From: Acidobacteriota bacterium
GTDB lineage: Bacteria; Acidobacteriota; Blastocatellia; Pyrinomonadales; Pyrinomonadaceae
NCBI GenBank assembly: GCA_019239425.1
Contig: JAFAZX010000068.1
Span: 62,001 to 126,000 of the forward strand
Direction: 5' to 3'
Length of the DNA: 64,000 nt
Part shown: positions 61,350-64,000 of the stretch, in pieces
Layout of the letters: every line of letters begins with the position of its first letter
Position numbering within the stretch: the stretch's first letter is position 1
Made by a program: the position numbers and the translations under genes
The notes under the pieces: model-generated
Told to the model about the DNA's origin: nothing
The model's input: only the letters and a program-made list of their open reading frames with translations
Databases searched by the model: none

Positions 61350-62207
61350 GTGGGTGAAGCGGAGGCCATCGCAGACCGCGCGGAGCAGCACGCGCGGCGT
61401 CTGACGCGCGCGGCGCGGCCGTGGATCGAGCGGCTCGCGCGGTTCGGCTACGCGGCGAAGGGCGTCGTCTACGTCCTCGTCGGCGCGCTGGCCGCGCTCG
61501 GCGCGTTGAGCGATGACGAAGGCCCGACCGACTCGCGCGGCGCGCTCGCGCGGATCGTCCGGCAGCCTTACGGCCGCGTCATGCTCTGCGTCATCGCCGC
61601 GGGCCTCGCGGGATACGCACTCTGGCGCGTCGTGCAGGCGCTCCGCGATACGGAAGACAAAGGCACGAGCTGGAAGGGGCTTTCGATCCGGGCGGGCTAC
61701 GCGTGCATCGGCGTCGTCTACGCGGGCCTCAGCTTCTCGGCCGTGAATCTCGTCCTCGGCCACGGCGCGGGCCGGGGCGGCGACGAGACGACGCGCGGCT
61801 GGACGGCCTTCGCATTGACGTTCCCGCTCGGCCGCCTCGCCGTCGCGCTCGCCGGCCTCTGCGTCATCGGCTTCGGCCTCTGGCAGTGCTACAAGGCTTT
61901 CACCGCCAGGTTCCGGCGCAAGTGGAAGCAGCACGAGATGAGCGAGCACGCCCGCGCGCTCGCGACGCGCGCCGGGCAGGCTGGACTGGTCGCGCGCGCC
62001 CTCGTCTTCATCATCATCGGCCTCTTCCTGATTCAAGCCGCGTGGCTCGCGCGCGCGGAAGAGGCGCGGGGCCTCGGCGGTGCGCTGCTCACCCTGGAGC
62101 GACAGCCCTACGGCCCGTACGTCCTCGGCGCCGTCGCCCTCGGCCTCGTCGCCTACGGCCTCTACATGTTCGTCGAGGCGCTCTACCGCCGGATGATTAT
62201 CGAATGA
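61350..62207 (+). CDS. DUF1206 membrane protein
   Basis: The protein has 285 residues from a GTG. Three copies of a two-helix unit are visible: FGYAAKGVVYVLVGALAAL (about 30-48), RAGYACIGVVYAGLSFSAVNL (about 112-133) and RAGQAGLVARALVFIIIGLF (about 205-225), each with a G-x-x-x-R/G-x-V-Y-type core. This is the hallmark of DUF1206, six transmembrane helices in pairs, function unknown. There is no signal peptide other than the first helix. It is not in an obvious operon; a 127-bp gap precedes the next small gene. Confidence 0.92.
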   Translation: MGEAEAIADRAEQHARRLTRAARPWIERLARFGYAAKGVVYVLVGALAALGALSDDEGPTDSRGALARIVRQPYGRVMLCVIAAGLAGYALWRVVQALRDTEDKGTSWKGLSIRAGYACIGVVYAGLSFSAVNLVLGHGAGRGGDETTRGWTAFALTFPLGRLAVALAGLCVIGFGLWQCYKAFTARFRRKWKQHEMSEHARALATRAGQAGLVARALVFIIIGLFLIQAAWLARAEEARGLGGALLTLERQPYGPYVLGAVALGLVAYGLYMFVEALYRRMIIE

Positions 62208-62334
62208 GAAGCCGCGGCCTTGTCGCCTTCGATGGAGTCTGGTACATAGTCGTCCGTCTCAGTGCTCAAGTCAGTCGAAACGTTTTCCCGCCGGCCCCGG
62301 TGCCGATTCTCACGACCCACACGGGAGGTTGGAC

Positions 62335-62697
62335 ATGGCTAACGGTAGCTCACAGGGAAACCCTAATCAGCAGCAGGTAGAGGGGGCCACCCAAGACCCT
62401 AACAAGACCCGGGTAGACTTGCTGAAAGCGATTGACCTCGCGGCGAAGAAGGCCGCCGATAAAAACGACGCCTCCCCGGAGGATGTGGAGAAGTGGCTCG
62501 CCGTGAGGAAGCAGTTCCTCGACCAGAAACGGCGGGAGGGGGTGTGGATTAGTCTAATGACTTTCATTCTAATCGGCGGCATCATCGCCGCCCTCGCCCT
62601 CTGGCTCCTCGGTTACGTGAAGCCGCCGCCGCCGAGCGCGAGCCCGCAGCCACAGGGTGTCAGCCAGCAGCCGCCGAGCGTGACTCCGTCGAGGTAA
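62335..62697 (+). CDS. Small single-pass membrane protein with proline-rich tail
   Basis: The protein has 120 residues from the ATG at 62335 (GGGAGGT upstream); the TTG at 62329 is less likely. A polar N-terminal region (MANGSSQGNPNQQQVEG, then LLKAIDLAAKKAADK helix and KWLAVRKQFLDQKRREG helix) is followed by one transmembrane segment (WISLMTFILIGGIIAALALW, about 68-90) and a PPPPSASPQPQG tail. I recognise no family. It ends 1 nt before the start of the SpoIIM gene, so the two are translationally coupled. Confidence 0.82.
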   Translation: MANGSSQGNPNQQQVEGATQDPNKTRVDLLKAIDLAAKKAADKNDASPEDVEKWLAVRKQFLDQKRREGVWISLMTFILIGGIIAALALWLLGYVKPPPPSASPQPQGVSQQPPSVTPSR

Positions 62698-62698
62698 C

Positions 62699-63682
62699 AT
62701 GCCGACCCGACCTTCCGACCGTTTCATCACCGAGCGCAAGGGCGCGTGGCAGCGCCTCGAAGACCTTCTGGGGATGCTCGACCGCTCTTCCCTGCGGCGT
62801 TTGACCCGCGAGGAGGTGCGCGAGTTGGGGCGCATCTACCGGCGCACGGCCTCCGACCTCGCCATCGCGCGCGCCGAGTGTCGAGACCCGCGACTCGTCA
62901 ACTACCTCAACAGCCTCGTCATCCGCGCGCACGGGCGCATCTACCGCGCCGACGCCTCCGAGGGCCGACACCGCCTGCGCAACTTCTTCGCGCGCGACTT
63001 CCCGCGTGCCTTCCGCCGCACGTGGCGCTACACGGCGCTCGCGTTCGCGACCTACGCGCTCTTCGCCGCGCTCTCCTTCGCGGCCACGTCGCGCGACCCC
63101 GAGTTCTCCGAGTTGGCCGGCATCCCGCCGCAGTTCCGCGAGGACGTGCTCGGACGCAAAGTCCGCTGGTGGGAGCGGGCCAACGACGCGAACCAGCTCG
63201 CCGCCTCCGCCATCGGCACCAACAACATCCGCGTCACGCTCAACGCCTTCGCGCTCGGCGCGACCTTCGGCGTCGGCACCCTCTACTACATGGCCGTCAA
63301 CGGACTCCAGCACGCGGCGGCCGTGGCGCTCGCGCACCGCGCGGGCTACGCGGGCGAGCTGCTGACCTTCATGGCGGGCCACGGCGTCATCGAGCTCTCC
63401 TGCATCTTCATCGGCGGCGGGGCCGGGATGCTCTTCGGCACGGCGCTGCTCTTCCCCGGCGACCGCCCGCGCTTCGACAACCTGCGCCTCCGCGGGCGCG
63501 AGGCCGCACAGCTCATCACCGGCTGCATCCCGCTCCTCGCCATCGCCGCCACCATCGAGGGCTTCGTCTCCCCCGCCCCCATCCCCGCCGAAATCAAATT
63601 CACCGTCGCCGCCGTCACCGGCGTCACCCTCTACTCCTACCTCCTGCTCGCCGGCCGCGGCGATACGACAGGCCGTGACTAA
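62699..63682 (+). CDS. Stage II sporulation protein M (SpoIIM) family membrane protein
   Basis: The protein has 327 residues. A cytoplasmic N-terminus (FITERKGAWQRLEDLLGM, LTREEVRELGRIYRRTASDL) leads to a six-span domain. Typical SpoIIM features are NNIRVTLNAFALGATFGVGTLYY and FMAGHGVIELSCIFIGGGAGMLFG. In non-sporulating bacteria SpoIIM commonly neighbours DUF58, MoxR and RDD genes; here it converges on a DUF58-like gene 3 bp away, the same neighbourhood. Function is not established outside sporulation. The small membrane gene just upstream is coupled to it. Confidence 0.93.
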   Translation: MPTRPSDRFITERKGAWQRLEDLLGMLDRSSLRRLTREEVRELGRIYRRTASDLAIARAECRDPRLVNYLNSLVIRAHGRIYRADASEGRHRLRNFFARDFPRAFRRTWRYTALAFATYALFAALSFAATSRDPEFSELAGIPPQFREDVLGRKVRWWERANDANQLAASAIGTNNIRVTLNAFALGATFGVGTLYYMAVNGLQHAAAVALAHRAGYAGELLTFMAGHGVIELSCIFIGGGAGMLFGTALLFPGDRPRFDNLRLRGREAAQLITGCIPLLAIAATIEGFVSPAPIPAEIKFTVAAVTGVTLYSYLLLAGRGDTTGRD

Positions 63683-63685
63683 GTT

Positions 63686-64000
63686 TTAAAGCAGGCCGCG
63701 CTCTTTGACGCGGATGTAGGTCTCGAGGAGCGAGGGGACGAGCGAGGCCGTCGTCACGTCGAGGGCGAGGCCGCCCTGCGCTTCGACGAGGCGGAGGGCC
63801 GACTCGCGCTGGAGCATGATCTCTTCGGCGACCGACTGGGCGAAGAGTTCGCTCGTGTCTTCGGGGGCGTCGCGGACGGAGGCGCGCAGGTCTCGGTCGG
63901 CGATGGTGGTGACGAGCGGGAGGTGGCGCGGGCGCAGGATGCGCAAGGAGGTCAGCAGCTCGCGCGAGCCCTCCTCGTCCACGAGGTCTGTGAGCAGGAC
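63686..64000 (-). CDS. DUF58-like protein, C-terminal fragment at window edge
   Basis: The minus frame is open from the right edge (base 64000) to a TAA at 63686, giving the last 104 residues. The segment LLTDLVDEEGSRELLTSLRIL, RPRHLPLVTTIADRDLRA and GLALDVTTASLVPSLLETYIRVKERGLL matches the C-terminal part of DUF58 von-Willebrand-like proteins, which commonly neighbour MoxR ATPases. The start is outside the window. The stop is 3 bp from the stop of the convergent SpoIIM gene. Confidence 0.75.
   Translation of the reverse strand, partial: VLLTDLVDEEGSRELLTSLRILRPRHLPLVTTIADRDLRASVRDAPEDTSELFAQSVAEEIMLQRESALRLVEAQGGLALDVTTASLVPSLLETYIRVKERGLL

Overview
The window is GC-rich bacterial DNA, densely coded on both strands. 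It carries about 50 protein genes, no rRNA, tRNA, CRISPR array or recognisable IS element, and one strong candidate for a large structured RNA. Several traits together suggest Acidobacteriota, probably Blastocatellia or a relative: large secreted proteins ending in DUF4214, CHRD, Calx-beta and TIGR03118-type domains, TPR proteins with a Fis-type HTH, an Uma2 nuclease, DUF1206, and a SpoIIM/DUF58 pair. This assignment is inferred from gene content and was not tested against a database.

Layout. 1-4.85 kb (minus): two secreted proteins, then a permuted aconitase translationally coupled to a CYTH protein. 5-7.2 kb: a multi-pass membrane gene that is less GC-rich and has an unresolved 5' end, then wrbA. 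7.25-7.93 kb: DnaA-box-like 9-mers, an A/T-rich tract, a near-consensus promoter and a ~510-nt hairpin-rich transcript unit with an intrinsic terminator and no gene. 8-16 kb (plus): DUF4440 protein, Tat-exported amine oxidase, a membrane-anchored AAA+ ATPase fused to a release-factor-2-like module, and a TPR/Fis regulator. 16-22.5 kb (mostly minus): M48 lipoprotein, CreD-like protein, FAD reductase, membrane proteins and a winged-helix regulator. 22.7-30.6 kb: fused M16 peptidase, TIGR03118/CHRD/DUF4214 protein, Uma2, NAD-type isocitrate dehydrogenase.

30.7-35.6 kb (plus): thiO and three thioredoxin-fold proteins, including a CcdA-thioredoxin fusion, which look like an envelope thiol-redox set. 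35.9-44.3 kb: a giant subtilase, a small secreted protein and an M64-like metalloprotease; both proteases end in the same DUF4214 module. 44.5-54.3 kb: DHH phosphoesterase, a 56-residue metallothionein, alpha/beta hydrolase, delta-60/Calx-beta/DUF4214 protein, a heptad coiled-coil microprotein, aldehyde dehydrogenase and aminopeptidase P. 54.4-64 kb: hybrid histidine kinase, ABC exporter, glutamate formimidoyltransferase, cupin-like protein, DUF1206, SpoIIM and the edge of a DUF58 gene.

The most striking non-genic feature is a set of intergenic palindromes. Five unrelated families (B, C, D, E, H) are built from 7-bp units and a sixth (A, six copies) from 8-bp units. All fold into long hairpins, several copies have compensatory changes in both arms, and many begin at or supply the stop codon of the adjacent gene. 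Two copies of a further palindromic element (G) sit inside B hairpins, as a small mobile element would. The most unusual gene is the AAA+/release-factor fusion at 10139-13849.
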